This document shows, piece by piece, positions 23,079 through 30,195 of a DNA stretch of 34,565 bases. The notes beneath the pieces were generated by a model. The model made no database searches, was not told the DNA's origin, and saw nothing but the letters and a program-made list of their open reading frames with translations. The stretch is from Verrucomicrobiia bacterium Tous-C4TDCM (GTDB lineage Bacteria; Verrucomicrobiota; Verrucomicrobiia; Verrucomicrobiales; Akkermansiaceae): contig NEUO01000024.1 in NCBI GenBank assembly GCA_002304315.1, positions 1 to 34,565 on the forward strand. Direction: 5' to 3'. The stretch's first letter is position 1; each line of letters starts with the position of its first letter. Both the position numbers and the translations under genes were made by a program.

Positions 23079-23195
23079 CCGGGAGATGACACCGGGGCGA
23101 TATCGGATTGTCGAGGGGTAAGGCGGAGGCATTCCTGGAATCGATGAATGCCCGGCGCTTGGTCGCGGCACGGAAGAGGCCGGCCGTGCCGGGAC

Positions 23196-23609
23196 TCAGC
23201 CTCCGGCGATCACCGGCTTGAAGCCGGCTGCGGTCAGGATGCGCTTCATCTCCTCCCGCTTGTCGCCTTGGATTTCGATGCAGCCGTCCTTCACCGTGCC
23301 TCCGACACCGCAAGCCTTCTGCATCGCTTTCGCGAGCTCCTGCTTTTCCGCCAACCCGATGCCGGTGAAGTTTTTCGCCACCGTGACGGCCTTGCCGCCG
23401 CGATGGGCGGTCTGGCGGACGATGTCGACCCGGCCGCGGTTGAGGTTCTTCTGCCCGCGTCGGGAAGCCGGTGCCGGGATCGCCGTTTCCGAATGCCGGG
23501 GGACGTCCGGCCCCGCCGGGAGATTGCCAAGCCCGGCCAGCGCCGCGAAAGGATCCGGCGTCCGCCCTGTTTCTCCGCGGCTGGACCCGCTCCCGTTGTT
23601 TCCATTCAT
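23196..23609 (-). CDS. yciH: SUI1/YciH-family translation factor
   Basis: A 137-residue protein with the SUI1 fold shared by eIF1 and bacterial YciH, which binds the small ribosomal subunit and affects initiation fidelity. The conserved core is visible in RVDIVRQTAHRGGKAVTVAKN, KACGVGGTVKDGCIEIQG and the final RILTAAGFKPVIAGG. The first 50 residues are a Pro/Gly-rich extension. The start is the ATG at 23609; the frame is open upstream but there it overlaps a coding-like remnant on the other strand. Confidence 0.9.
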   Translation of the reverse strand: MNGNNGSGSSRGETGRTPDPFAALAGLGNLPAGPDVPRHSETAIPAPASRRGQKNLNRGRVDIVRQTAHRGGKAVTVAKNFTGIGLAEKQELAKAMQKACGVGGTVKDGCIEIQGDKREEMKRILTAAGFKPVIAGG

Positions 23610-23797
23610 GAGGACCCAACCAAGCAGGATGCTCCCGATCTTCACGCTTTTTCCGAGGTCTTTGCCCCGCTGAAGACGACGACGATCCTGTCCCTCGTCC
23701 GCGGCGGCGAGACCGCGGAAGACATTGCCGACTTGCTGGCGATCAGCCTGGAGGGGTGAAAGCGGCGAAGGCGTTTGAACCCAGCAAGGCCGCATGA
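23604..23797 (+). pseudogene. Possible DUF433-like antitoxin remnant
   Basis: A short plus-strand stretch with GC-rich third codon positions reads KTTTILSLVRGGETAEDIAD and LLAISLEG, then stops at 23757. Adding one G to the GGGG run at 23753-23756 lets it continue as VKAAKAFEPSKAA to a TGA at 23795. The repaired tail resembles the C-terminus of DUF433 antitoxins. Its stop overlaps an ATG (23794) reading MRIYFG before a stop, like the start of the DUF5615 toxin that often follows DUF433. It has no clear start codon and overlaps the yciH start. I read it as the relic of a toxin-antitoxin pair; confidence is low. The stretch 23798-23882 holds nothing else. Confidence 0.35.
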
Positions 23798-23882
23798 GGA
23801 TCTACTTCGGGTGATCGGTGAGAGCAGGCGGAAGCCGTTGCGCAGGCTTTGAGCCAGATTTGCGGGTCCATCATCCCGATTC

Positions 23883-24230
23883 TCAACCCCAGAAGCAGCT
23901 TGATTCGTCTTCGTCCACCACCGCGAGGAATTCTTCAAACAGAACCGCTTCGGGATACGGCGGATAGGAGTGCCACTTGAGATCCGCACGCTGCCAAAAG
24001 ATCTTCCACTCCTTCGCACGGCGCACATAGGTCGCCTTCGCCACCGCGTCCTCGATCTTGCGGTCGGGAGAGACCAAGGCGGGGCGTATGTTGAAGATGA
24101 CCACGCTTTGCCCCTCGATCCGCCAGTCGAGATCCACCCGCTGCCGCAGGTGCTCCGGCGGCCGGTGGTGGTCGATGAATTCCGCCATCGCCTCGCGGAT
24201 GGGGACAAGTTCGGACTCGGTGAATGCCAT
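23883..24230 (-). CDS. DUF3024 family protein
   Basis: A 115-residue protein of unknown function that I recognise as DUF3024. Conserved features are HHRPPEHLRQRVDL, RIEGQSVVIFNIRP, VAKATYVRRAKEWKIFW and RADLKWHSYPPYP, then the terminal VVDEDE with CFWG. The acidic and aromatic end is typical. It starts 14 bp after the vapC stop on the same strand and is probably cotranscribed with vapBC, although the family is not a known toxin-antitoxin component. The ATG at 24230 matches the usual family start MAF. Confidence 0.85.
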   Translation of the reverse strand: MAFTESELVPIREAMAEFIDHHRPPEHLRQRVDLDWRIEGQSVVIFNIRPALVSPDRKIEDAVAKATYVRRAKEWKIFWQRADLKWHSYPPYPEAVLFEEFLAVVDEDESSCFWG

Positions 24231-24244
24231 GATTGGGAAATGGA

Positions 24245-24622
24245 TCAGAACGCGATCCGGTCGAGTCCCGGAACGAGGTCGAAGTGCGCATCGTTGCTGA
24301 GCAAGGGGAGTCGGAGTTCCTTGACCATGGCAGCGATCCAGAGGTCGTTCGCGGGGATGGGCGTGCCGGTGGATTTCAGGTGAAGGCGCAGGTCGGCGTA
24401 ATGGCTGGCGGTCGCGGGGCTGACGGGCCTCACCTCGACGAGCGGAATGTTCCCGGCGAGCCATTCTTCATAGCGGGTTCGGTGGCGGGACTGACGGATG
24501 CCGTATTGATACTCGCCGAGAACGATGACCGGGATCACCACCCGCCGCGCCTCGGCAAACGCGGGCCGACAAGCGGGGTGTCCATCGGCCCACGCGGAAA
24601 GGGCGTTGGTATCGAGAATCAC
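24245..24622 (-). CDS. vapC: PIN-domain toxin (VapC-like ribonuclease)
   Basis: A 125-residue PIN-domain protein expected to cut RNA in a Mg-dependent way. The acidic residues of the active site are visible: Asp4 in MILDTN, Glu37 in VLGEYQYG, Asp93 in ANDLWIAA and Asp111 in SNDAHFD. The GTG start at 24622 overlaps the antitoxin stop as GTGA, giving translational coupling and fixing the start. It is paired with the upstream RHH-type antitoxin, which would bind and block it. Confidence 0.9.
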   Translation of the reverse strand: MILDTNALSAWADGHPACRPAFAEARRVVIPVIVLGEYQYGIRQSRHRTRYEEWLAGNIPLVEVRPVSPATASHYADLRLHLKSTGTPIPANDLWIAAMVKELRLPLLSNDAHFDLVPGLDRIAF

Positions 24623-24882
24623 GCTTCGTCCTCGGGTTCGAGGGTTGCAAAGGCTTCCGCGATGACGGCTTCGACCCGTCGGTTCTCTTCCCTCAAGTCC
24701 GCCAAAGCGCCGAATCCTTGCATCCAAGGCGGTTCGTTGGCGCCCGCAGGCGAGGCGGAAAGGGCGGAGAGCTTTTCTTCAAGTGCTTCGGAAACGAACT
24801 GGCGCAACGGGATCCCGCGCAGGGCTGCCCGGGCTTTCGCTTGGCGGAAGATGTCGTCGGGAAGTTCCAAAGTGGTTTTCAT
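24619..24882 (-). CDS. vapB: VapB-like ribbon-helix-helix antitoxin
   Basis: An 87-residue antitoxin. The first 45 residues (MKTTLELPDDIFRQAKARAA then LRGIPLRQFVSEALEEKL) have the beta strand, helix, helix order of a ribbon-helix-helix DNA-binding domain. The C-terminal half is acidic and would wrap around the PIN toxin. AAAGGTGG lies five to six bases before the ATG on the minus strand, one of the few good ribosome-binding sites in the window. A palindromic operator lies just upstream. Confidence 0.85.
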   Translation of the reverse strand: MKTTLELPDDIFRQAKARAALRGIPLRQFVSEALEEKLSALSASPAGANEPPWMQGFGALADLREENRRVEAVIAEAFATLEPEDEA

Positions 24883-24891
24883 GGATCCACC

Positions 24892-24912
24892 TTTCCCATA
24901 TTTATGGGAAGG
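24892..24912 (-). promoter_or_regulatory. Putative VapBC operator/promoter
   Basis: TTCCCAT and ATGGGAA form a perfect 7-bp dyad with an ATTT spacer, 10 bp upstream of the vapB start. On the minus strand the centre reads CATAAAT, close to a -10 hexamer, so a repressor on the dyad would block transcription. This fits autoregulation by the VapB ribbon-helix-helix domain (inference). Confidence 0.65.
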
Positions 24913-24924
24913 AGCAATGAAAAT

Positions 24925-24960
24925 GGGTAGAACGGGGGGACCGGGTAAAACGGGAGGACG
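24925..24960. repeat. Two imperfect 18-bp tandem units
   Basis: GGGTAGAACGGGGGGACC is followed by GGGTAAAACGGGAGGACG, with three mismatches. They lie in the 211-bp gap 24913-25123 between the vapBC promoter and the ABC permease gene end, which otherwise holds no gene I can support. Confidence 0.6.
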
Positions 24961-25123
24961 GACAAGGTTGAAGGACGAGCAAATTCACCCTCTTGCCGTG
25001 GGTGCCAATCCCACTGGATTTCGTTCTTACGCTTTCGCTCGTTTCATCCCTTTCGTGGTTCCCCCTCTTCCCCATCCACCCGCCGGACCTTGGAGGTCGG
25101 GGGCGCGAGACGCACCCTCTCCG

Positions 25124-26437
25124 TCAGTCCCGCGCCTTCAGCACGCCGACGAGATCGAGCTTCGCAAGCATCCGGCTGACGAGGGCGAAAGAGAGGGCGG
25201 CGGCGGTGAGGACGACGCCGATGGCGACCGCATAGGTGGAGGACTCGATGAAGATCGGCATGCGCACGGTCTCGGTGCTGAAGGAGGCCATGATGAGCAG
25301 CGCGAGGCCCTTGCCGAAGAGCAGGCCGGCGGGCAGGTGCTCGAGGTCGTGGAGGCCTTTGCCGGAAGCGGGCTCGACGAGGAAGACGGCGGCGTCCTGG
25401 CGCTGCTGGCGGTTCCACTGGAAGGTAAGCAGGTAGTCGATGCCGCCGATCACGGTGCCGAGCAGGCCGATGATGAAGACGAATTTCAGGTAGTGAACGC
25501 CGACTTGTCGCGACGAATAGCCGAGCGCTTTCATCTGCGCGATCTGCTCGCGCTGGAGTCTCACAATCCGGGCGAGTACCGCGTTCACCATGAAGGCGGC
25601 GACGCTGAGGAAGACCAGCGGGTAGGCGACGGAAAGGGAATGGAGGACGCGCAGCTCGTCATCGAGCCGCTGGGCGGAGGCCTGGTCCTTCCGCACATAA
25701 GCCCCGCCGGCTCCGTAGGGCGCGAGCAGCAGGTCCATTTGCGCGATGACCGGATCGGCGGCGGTGCCGGGGGCGAGGTCGAGGACGATGTCGTTGAAGG
25801 CGCCGTCGAGATTGTAGGCCACGGCGAGGGCGCGGTAGTTCATCCAGATCACGCTGAAGCGGCGGTGGTCGGGCAAGGTCTGGCCCGCTGGTGCCTCGAA
25901 CACGAACTCCGGCGACAGGCCGATGCCGCAGATCTGCAAGGTCTCGCGGTGGCCGTTGATCACCGCGACCAGCGAGTCGCCGGGGCGCAGGCCGTTTTCC
26001 AGGGCGAAGGCCTCGCCGAGCACCACCTCGCGCCGCGCAGCGGGCTCCGGCATCCGGCCGCTGCGGAGGAAGACGCGGTTGAGCTTCGGCTCGCTGCCGT
26101 CCTCGGGCAGCGAGATGATGTGGCCGGTCGCGGGCTCGGACAGCCAGGGCAGGTCGAGCGTGACATCCACCGCCACGCGGGCCTCGACCCGCGACACGCC
26201 GGGCAGCTCGGCGACACGGTCCGCCATCGCGAGCGGCGCGCGTTTCAGCGAGCCGAAGACATCGGCCAGCGCGTATTTCTGGTAATAGGCATCGCGCGTC
26301 GACTCCAGCGTGAGGATCAGGCTGCGCGTCATGATCATCATCGCCAGCCCGCAGGCCATGACCAGGCTGACCGCCACGACCTGGCCCTTCATCCCGGCGA
26401 GGTCGCGCAGCAGCTTGCGGTCGAGGGGGCTGATCAT
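25124..26437 (-). CDS. FtsX-like ABC transporter permease with apparent internal deletions
   Basis: A 437-residue inner-membrane permease paired with the ATPase upstream. The N-terminus (RDLAGMKGQVVAVSLVMACG), the periplasmic domain and the first FtsX helices (YPLVFLSVAAFMVNAVLA, KALGYSSRQVG) match the two-FtsX-domain DUF214 family, whose members are usually near 800 residues. After VIGG the sequence jumps to IDYLLTFQWNRQQRQD and VFLVEPASGKGL, which belong to the start of the second half. After LEHLPAG it jumps to LLFGKGLALLIMASF and the C-terminal end LVGVLKARD. Both joins are in frame. Roughly 350 residues seem missing. It may be a shortened working permease, a decayed gene or an assembly collapse. 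Confidence 0.8.
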   Translation of the reverse strand: MISPLDRKLLRDLAGMKGQVVAVSLVMACGLAMMIMTRSLILTLESTRDAYYQKYALADVFGSLKRAPLAMADRVAELPGVSRVEARVAVDVTLDLPWLSEPATGHIISLPEDGSEPKLNRVFLRSGRMPEPAARREVVLGEAFALENGLRPGDSLVAVINGHRETLQICGIGLSPEFVFEAPAGQTLPDHRRFSVIWMNYRALAVAYNLDGAFNDIVLDLAPGTAADPVIAQMDLLLAPYGAGGAYVRKDQASAQRLDDELRVLHSLSVAYPLVFLSVAAFMVNAVLARIVRLQREQIAQMKALGYSSRQVGVHYLKFVFIIGLLGTVIGGIDYLLTFQWNRQQRQDAAVFLVEPASGKGLHDLEHLPAGLLFGKGLALLIMASFSTETVRMPIFIESSTYAVAIGVVLTAAALSFALVSRMLAKLDLVGVLKARD

Positions 26438-26454
26438 GGAGAAGTTGAGAGCCT

Positions 26455-26527
26455 ATGGTGGATGGTTGATAGTTGGAAGACGGCTGTTGGATCGGACTAT
26501 CAACCATCAACTATCCACTATCAACTT
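26455..26527. repeat. Heptamer tract forming a 13-bp stem between ABC genes
   Basis: Left arm heptamers ATGGTGG, ATGGTTG, ATAGTTG (26455-26475) face right arm heptamers ACTATCA, ACCATCA, ACTATCC, ACTATCA (26496-26523). GATGGTTGATAGT at 26461-26473 pairs perfectly with ACTATCAACCATC at 26496-26508 over a 22-base loop. It fills the 94-bp gap between the ATPase and permease genes. Confidence 0.85.
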
Positions 26528-26531
26528 TGCC

Positions 26532-26885
26532 TCACCACTTCAGCTCCCGCGCCGGCAAGCGGACGTCGTTGTGCTCCTCGCGGACGATCTTGCCGTCGGA
26601 GAGGTGGAGGACGCGGTCGGCCATGGCGGCCATGGCGGCGTTGTGGGTGATGACGACGGTGAGGGTGCCGAGCTCGCGGTTGATGCGCTCGATCGCCTCG
26701 AGCACGGTGATGCCGGTGGTGACGTCGAGCGCGCCGGTGGGTTCGTCGCAGAGCAGGACTTCAGGGCGCTTGGCGATGGCGCGGGCGATCGCGACGCGCT
26801 GCTGTTCGCCGCCGGAGAGCTGGGACGGGAAATGGTCCATCCGCGCGCCGAGGCCGACCATTTCGAGCGCTTCTTCCGGAGTCAT
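26532..26885 (-). CDS. ABC transporter ATPase (LolD/MacB type), 3' part
   Basis: The C-terminal part of the ABC ATPase. The frame is open further upstream as [20 protein letters not shown] (Q-loop) and [16 protein letters not shown]. It contains the signature [14 protein letters not shown], Walker [11 protein letters not shown], the D-loop ALD and the H-loop VVITHN. The 5' part with Walker A is in another frame (26996-27256). The break lies near 27041-27050. Repaired, the protein would be about 245 residues, normal for this family. It lies upstream of the permease, as usual for LolCDE/MacB-type exporters. Confidence 0.82.
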   Translation of the reverse strand: MTPEEALEMVGLGARMDHFPSQLSGGEQQRVAIARAIAKRPEVLLCDEPTGALDVTTGITVLEAIERINRELGTLTVVITHNAAMAAMADRVLHLSDGKIVREEHNDVRLPARELKW

Positions 26886-26995
26886 CGGATCGCGCGAGAT
26901 ACTGGTGATCAGCGCGACGTTCTCGCGGGCTGTTAGAGAAGGGATCAGGTTGTAGAACTGGAAGACGAAGCCGACGCAGTTGCGGCGGAAGGAGG

Positions 26996-27256
26996 TCAGG
27001 GTGTTCTCGTCGGAGCCGTCGAGCGGCCAGCCTTTGTAGCGGAGGTCGGGACATCGAGGCCGCCGAGGATGTTGAGCAGGGTCGACTTGCCGGAGCCCGA
27101 GGCACCGAGCAGGCAGATCAGCTCGCTGGCCTGCATTTGCAGGTCGACGCCGTGGAGTGCGACGACGGTCACCTCCCCGGTGTGATACACCTTGCGCAGC
27201 TTGCGGGCTTCGAAGACGACGCCGGTGGCGGGTGGGGCGGTGGCGAGGGCGTTCAT
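26996..27256 (-). pseudogene. ABC transporter ATPase, 5' part before the frameshift
   Basis: The N-terminal part: [40 protein letters not shown], then Walker [21 protein letters not shown]. After VPTS the frame becomes nonsense and stops at 26996. Sequence in the other frame, [20 protein letters not shown], continues the ATPase. The shift equals a loss of one base modulo three. GACCTCCG at the break suggests loss of a 10-bp segment between two copies of that octamer in the ancestor (inference). The ATG at 27256 was chosen as the start. Confidence 0.8.
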
Positions 27257-27405
27257 CGACCCGGCAAGCCTAACCGCATCAACGGACAAAACAATGGCCA
27301 TCGGGGATCGCGCCGAGGGGCGCTCCCGCCCGGATCTCCCGGTGGAAGAGTGGCCGGAGCCCGCCGGTCTCTTTTCATGCTTCGCAAGCGGGACGGTGGC
27401 GGTGC

Positions 27406-28473
27406 ATGGTCCGCGGCGTGAGCCCGGCTTTGGAGACCTTGTTGATGCCATTTGAACGCGGGGAGATTGCGATCCCGCCGCGGGCGCTGTTTCTCGGGGC
27501 GGAGGTGCACCCGGCGTTCGAGGAATGGCCGCAAGTCACCGGGTGGCAGCCTTTCAAGCCGCTGGCCGTCGAGTGGGAGCAGGCCGGCCATGGGCGGGTC
27601 GATACGCCCGCCGGGACCTGGCCGGTGGTGATGCTGCTGCCGGGGAAGTCGCGCGACGAGGCGCTGGCGGCCTTCGCGAAGGCGTACGACTTGTTAGAAA
27701 ACGGAGGCACGCTGGTGGTGGCGATGGCGAACCTGGCCGGCGCGCAGCGGTTCGAAAAGGAGCTGGAGCGGGCGGCGGGGAAGATCGTTTCGCTGCAGAA
27801 GCACAAGTGCCGCGTCTTCCACGCGGTGAAGGACGGCGACTGGGACGCGGCGCTGCTGGCGGAGTGGCGGCAGCTCGGCGCCTTGCGGGAGGTCGATGGC
27901 TTCACGGTGGAAGCCGGAATTTTCAGCGCGGACCACATCGATCCCGGCTCGGCGCTGCTGGCGGAGCACCTGCCGAAGAACCTGCGCGGCCGGGTGGCGG
28001 ACCTCGGCGCGGGCTGGGGCTTCCTGTCGCGGATGGCACTGGAGAAGAACCCGGACTTGAAGGAGGTGCACCTGTTCGAGGCCGATGCCCGCGCGCTGGA
28101 TTGCGCGCGGAAGAATCTAACGGATCCGCGTTGCCAATTCCACTGGCACGATGTCGCGACGGGTCTGCCGGACAAGTTCGAGAACGTGGTGATGAACCCG
28201 CCTTTCCACAGCGGGCAATCGACCGACATCGGGCTGGGCCGCGCTTTTGTTAGATCCGCGGCGGCCTCGCTGCGGATGGGCGGCCGGATCTTCCTCGTGG
28301 CGAACCGGCAGCTTCCCTACGAGGCGGAGCTCGACGAGCTTGGCCTGGTTTGGCGCAAGCCGGTGGAGGACGCGACCTACAAGCTGCTGTTCGCGGAGAA
28401 GCGATTGGAACGAACCCTTCTTCGCTCGGGCTACGAAGGGCAGGCCGCGGAGACGCAGAGGTCACGGAGGTGA
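27406..28473 (+). CDS. RsmC/RlmG-like class I methyltransferase
   Basis: A 355-residue SAM-dependent methyltransferase resembling RsmC, which methylates guanine N2 in rRNA. It has a degenerate N-terminal half and a catalytic C-terminal half with the SAM motif [12 protein letters not shown], the acidic end of strand two [13 protein letters not shown] and the catalytic NPPFHSG. The last core strand reads [11 protein letters not shown]. The final 18 or so residues ([19 protein letters not shown]) are encoded by repeat-like DNA and look acquired. It is divergent from the ABC ATPase, with 149 bp between that has no gene. RsmC-like specificity is inferred. Confidence 0.85.
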   Translation: MVRGVSPALETLLMPFERGEIAIPPRALFLGAEVHPAFEEWPQVTGWQPFKPLAVEWEQAGHGRVDTPAGTWPVVMLLPGKSRDEALAAFAKAYDLLENGGTLVVAMANLAGAQRFEKELERAAGKIVSLQKHKCRVFHAVKDGDWDAALLAEWRQLGALREVDGFTVEAGIFSADHIDPGSALLAEHLPKNLRGRVADLGAGWGFLSRMALEKNPDLKEVHLFEADARALDCARKNLTDPRCQFHWHDVATGLPDKFENVVMNPPFHSGQSTDIGLGRAFVRSAAASLRMGGRIFLVANRQLPYEAELDELGLVWRKPVEDATYKLLFAEKRLERTLLRSGYEGQAAETQRSRR

Positions 28474-28490
28474 ACGCGGAGGAAGGTTTT
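28415..28490. repeat. Palindrome and GC-rich periodic element at the methyltransferase 3' end
   Basis: CCCTTC (28415) and GAAGGG (28435) flank a 14-base loop inside the last codons of the methyltransferase gene. It is followed by degenerate CGCGGAGA, CGCAGAGG, TCACGGAGG, GCGGAGG units up to the heptamer tract. Elements of this look are dispersed in verrucomicrobial genomes (from memory). It may also work as a terminator stem, though no T-run follows directly. Confidence 0.55.
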
Positions 28491-28493
28491 CCT

Positions 28494-28600
28494 TTGGCAC
28501 TTGGAACTTCATCCTTGGAATCCCCCCCTTTGGCACTTGGAACTTCTAAATTGGAACTTCCCCCTCTGGCACTTGGCACTTCTTTCTTGGAACTTCCTTC
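28494..28600 (+). repeat. Degenerate heptamer tract abutting the rsuA-like start codon
   Basis: Fifteen 7-bp steps with two or three one-base slips: TTGGCAC, TTGGAAC, TTCATCC, TTGGAAT, a C-run, TTGGCAC, TTGGAAC, TTCTAAA, TTGGAAC, TTCCCCC, TGGCAC, TTGGCAC, TTCTTTC, TTGGAAC, TTCCTTC, then ATG at 28601. TTGGMAC units alternate loosely with TTCNNNN units. The tract is the entire leader of the pseudouridine synthase gene and leaves no room for a Shine-Dalgarno sequence. Confidence 0.9.
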
Positions 28601-29305
28601 ATGAAGCTCGTCAAACTACTCGCCAACCTCGGCTACGGCTCGCGCACCCAGGTGGAGCGCTTTCTCCGCCAGGGGGCGGTCACCGATGCTGCGGGCAAGG
28701 TGCTCGGGTCGCGGGACTTCCCGCCGCATTCCGAAATCCGCTTCAAGGGCGAGCCGCTGGACCAGCCGGGTCCGCTGACGCTGATCTTCCACAAGCCGGC
28801 GGGCTACACGTGCAGCACCGACGATCCGGGCGACACGATTTACGACCTGCTACCGGCGCGCTTCGCCCTGCGGAACCCGGTGATGAGCCCGGTGGGTCGG
28901 CTCGACAAGGATACGACGGGGATGCTTTTGATGACCGACGACGGCCAACTGCTGCACCGGTTGATCAGCCCGAAGCATCATGTGCCGAAGACCTATCAGG
29001 TGACGCTCGACCGGCCGCTGGAAGGGCACGAGGGCGAGTTGTTCGGCAGCGGCGAGCTGGTGCTGCGCGGCGAAGAGAAGCCGCTGTTGCCGGCGAAGCT
29101 GGAACTGCTCGGCGAGAAGGAAGCGCGGCTGACGATCGAGGAAGGCCGCTATCACCAGATCCGCCGGATGTTCGCCGCGGCGGGGAATCACGTCGTCGGG
29201 TTGAAGCGCGTGGCGATCGGCGCGCTGGCGATGCCGGAGGATTTGGAAGAAGGGGAATGGCGGGTGCTGGAGGCGGAGGAGCTGGGGTTGCTGAAGGGGG
29301 GGTGA
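28601..29305 (+). CDS. RsuA-family 16S rRNA pseudouridine synthase
   Basis: A 234-residue RNA-modifying enzyme that isomerises a uridine in rRNA, by family resemblance U516 of 16S rRNA. An N-terminal S4 RNA-binding domain (KLLANLGYGSRTQVERFLRQ) is followed by FHKPAGYTCSTDD and the catalytic motif GRLDKDTTGMLLMTDDG with the nucleophilic Asp. The C-terminal region has the family RYHQIRRMFAAAGNHVVGLKR segment. The start is fixed by the S4 domain at the ATG 28601. It stands with the RsmC-like gene as a second rRNA modification gene. The start codon directly follows a heptamer repeat tract. Confidence 0.9.
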   Translation: MKLVKLLANLGYGSRTQVERFLRQGAVTDAAGKVLGSRDFPPHSEIRFKGEPLDQPGPLTLIFHKPAGYTCSTDDPGDTIYDLLPARFALRNPVMSPVGRLDKDTTGMLLMTDDGQLLHRLISPKHHVPKTYQVTLDRPLEGHEGELFGSGELVLRGEEKPLLPAKLELLGEKEARLTIEEGRYHQIRRMFAAAGNHVVGLKRVAIGALAMPEDLEEGEWRVLEAEELGLLKGG

Positions 29306-29308
29306 GGA

Positions 29309-29470
29309 TCAGGACCCGTTCCGGAGGCCCTTGATGATCATGACGATCCCGAGCAAGGCCACCGGTGCGGCGTAGGGGATGGCATCGTCCCACAGGCGTG
29401 GGTTCGAGACGACGGGGGCCCAGAGGACTGCGGCGGCGAGGAAGACGATGCTGCCTGAGATTTGGTTCAT
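29309..29470 (-). CDS. Small two-helix membrane protein, unknown
   Basis: A 53-residue protein with two hydrophobic helices (SGSIVFLAAAVLWAPVV and AAPVALLGIVMIIKGL) separated by a short polar loop. Its ATG overlaps the stop of the upstream 213-residue gene as ATGA, which supports it as a real translated gene. It converges on the pseudouridine synthase gene with three bases between. Function unknown. Confidence 0.65.
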   Translation of the reverse strand: MNQISGSIVFLAAAVLWAPVVSNPRLWDDAIPYAAPVALLGIVMIIKGLRNGS

Positions 29471-30108
29471 GAGGGGTGGGAGACGTTGATGGGAAGATGA
29501 CTGAAGGATGCGCGTTGTGCCAGCGGGTGCAATGTCCGCATCACCCACAGGGACGAAGGCGGATCGAGGTCCACATGGGCATGAACCCCATTTACATCTC
29601 GAACCCAAAGAGCGGGCAATTCGATTCCTCCCGCGATCGTCAAAAGTCCTCCGCACGGGGTGGGACATTCAGCGTATCCCTCAAATGCCAACTCCGAGTC
29701 CGCGGGTGCCAAAACGGTGGGGTTCTGGTAAAATGATGAGGCACTTCGGGCGTCCAATCCAAGAAACCGATAAAAACCGGAAGTGCATTCGGAGAAGGCC
29801 GCATCCCGAGAGAACTGGACCGCCAGTCTCCCGGAAGTCCTGTGCTCGATTCGCAGGCGATCGCCCCGCAGCGGTAACGGGACCGGGCTGTGGAAATTCA
29901 GAAACGCCATTTCGAGGTAGGGCAGCGGATTGCCCCACGCCTGCACCAGAATCCGGAGCCCCTCGCCGACCATGGGATCGCCTTGTTCCAAGGCCAGTCG
30001 TGTCCGGCAGAAGATGTGGCCTTGGAGGGGGTAGTCATCCCAGCACGCGCCAAGGGTGACTTTGCGAGCTTCGTCGCTGCTATCGATCGCATGCCATCGG
30101 GGAGTCAT
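29467..30108 (-). CDS. Hypothetical 213-residue protein
   Basis: I do not recognise this protein. It has no signal peptide and no transmembrane helix, is rich in aromatic residues (Trp, Phe, Tyr) and Pro, and contains Cys pairs in ECTSGF and ECPTPCGG. The start is the ATG at 30108. The stop overlaps the start of a small membrane protein gene, so both form an operon. Codon use resembles the flanking genes. Confidence 0.6.
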   Translation of the reverse strand: MTPRWHAIDSSDEARKVTLGACWDDYPLQGHIFCRTRLALEQGDPMVGEGLRILVQAWGNPLPYLEMAFLNFHSPVPLPLRGDRLRIEHRTSGRLAVQFSRDAAFSECTSGFYRFLGLDARSASSFYQNPTVLAPADSELAFEGYAECPTPCGGLLTIAGGIELPALWVRDVNGVHAHVDLDPPSSLWVMRTLHPLAQRASFSHLPINVSHPS

Positions 30109-30195
30109 TGGTTTGTGAGGGATGCTTCCCGTTCGTTGTTCACGCTGTAGCGGGAATGGGGCACGGGATCAAGACTCCTCCAGATCAAGTGTTCC

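Noticed and set aside
21354-23147. A 597-codon open frame on the plus strand
   Set aside because: It is the shadow of the AAA+ ATPase gene; the minus strand carries Walker A, Walker B and sensor motifs.
24233-26650. An 805-codon open frame on the plus strand
   Set aside because: It lies opposite vapB, vapC, and the ABC permease, all with clear domains, and its product is low-complexity Ala/Gly/Glu/His sequence typical of antisense frames in GC-rich DNA.
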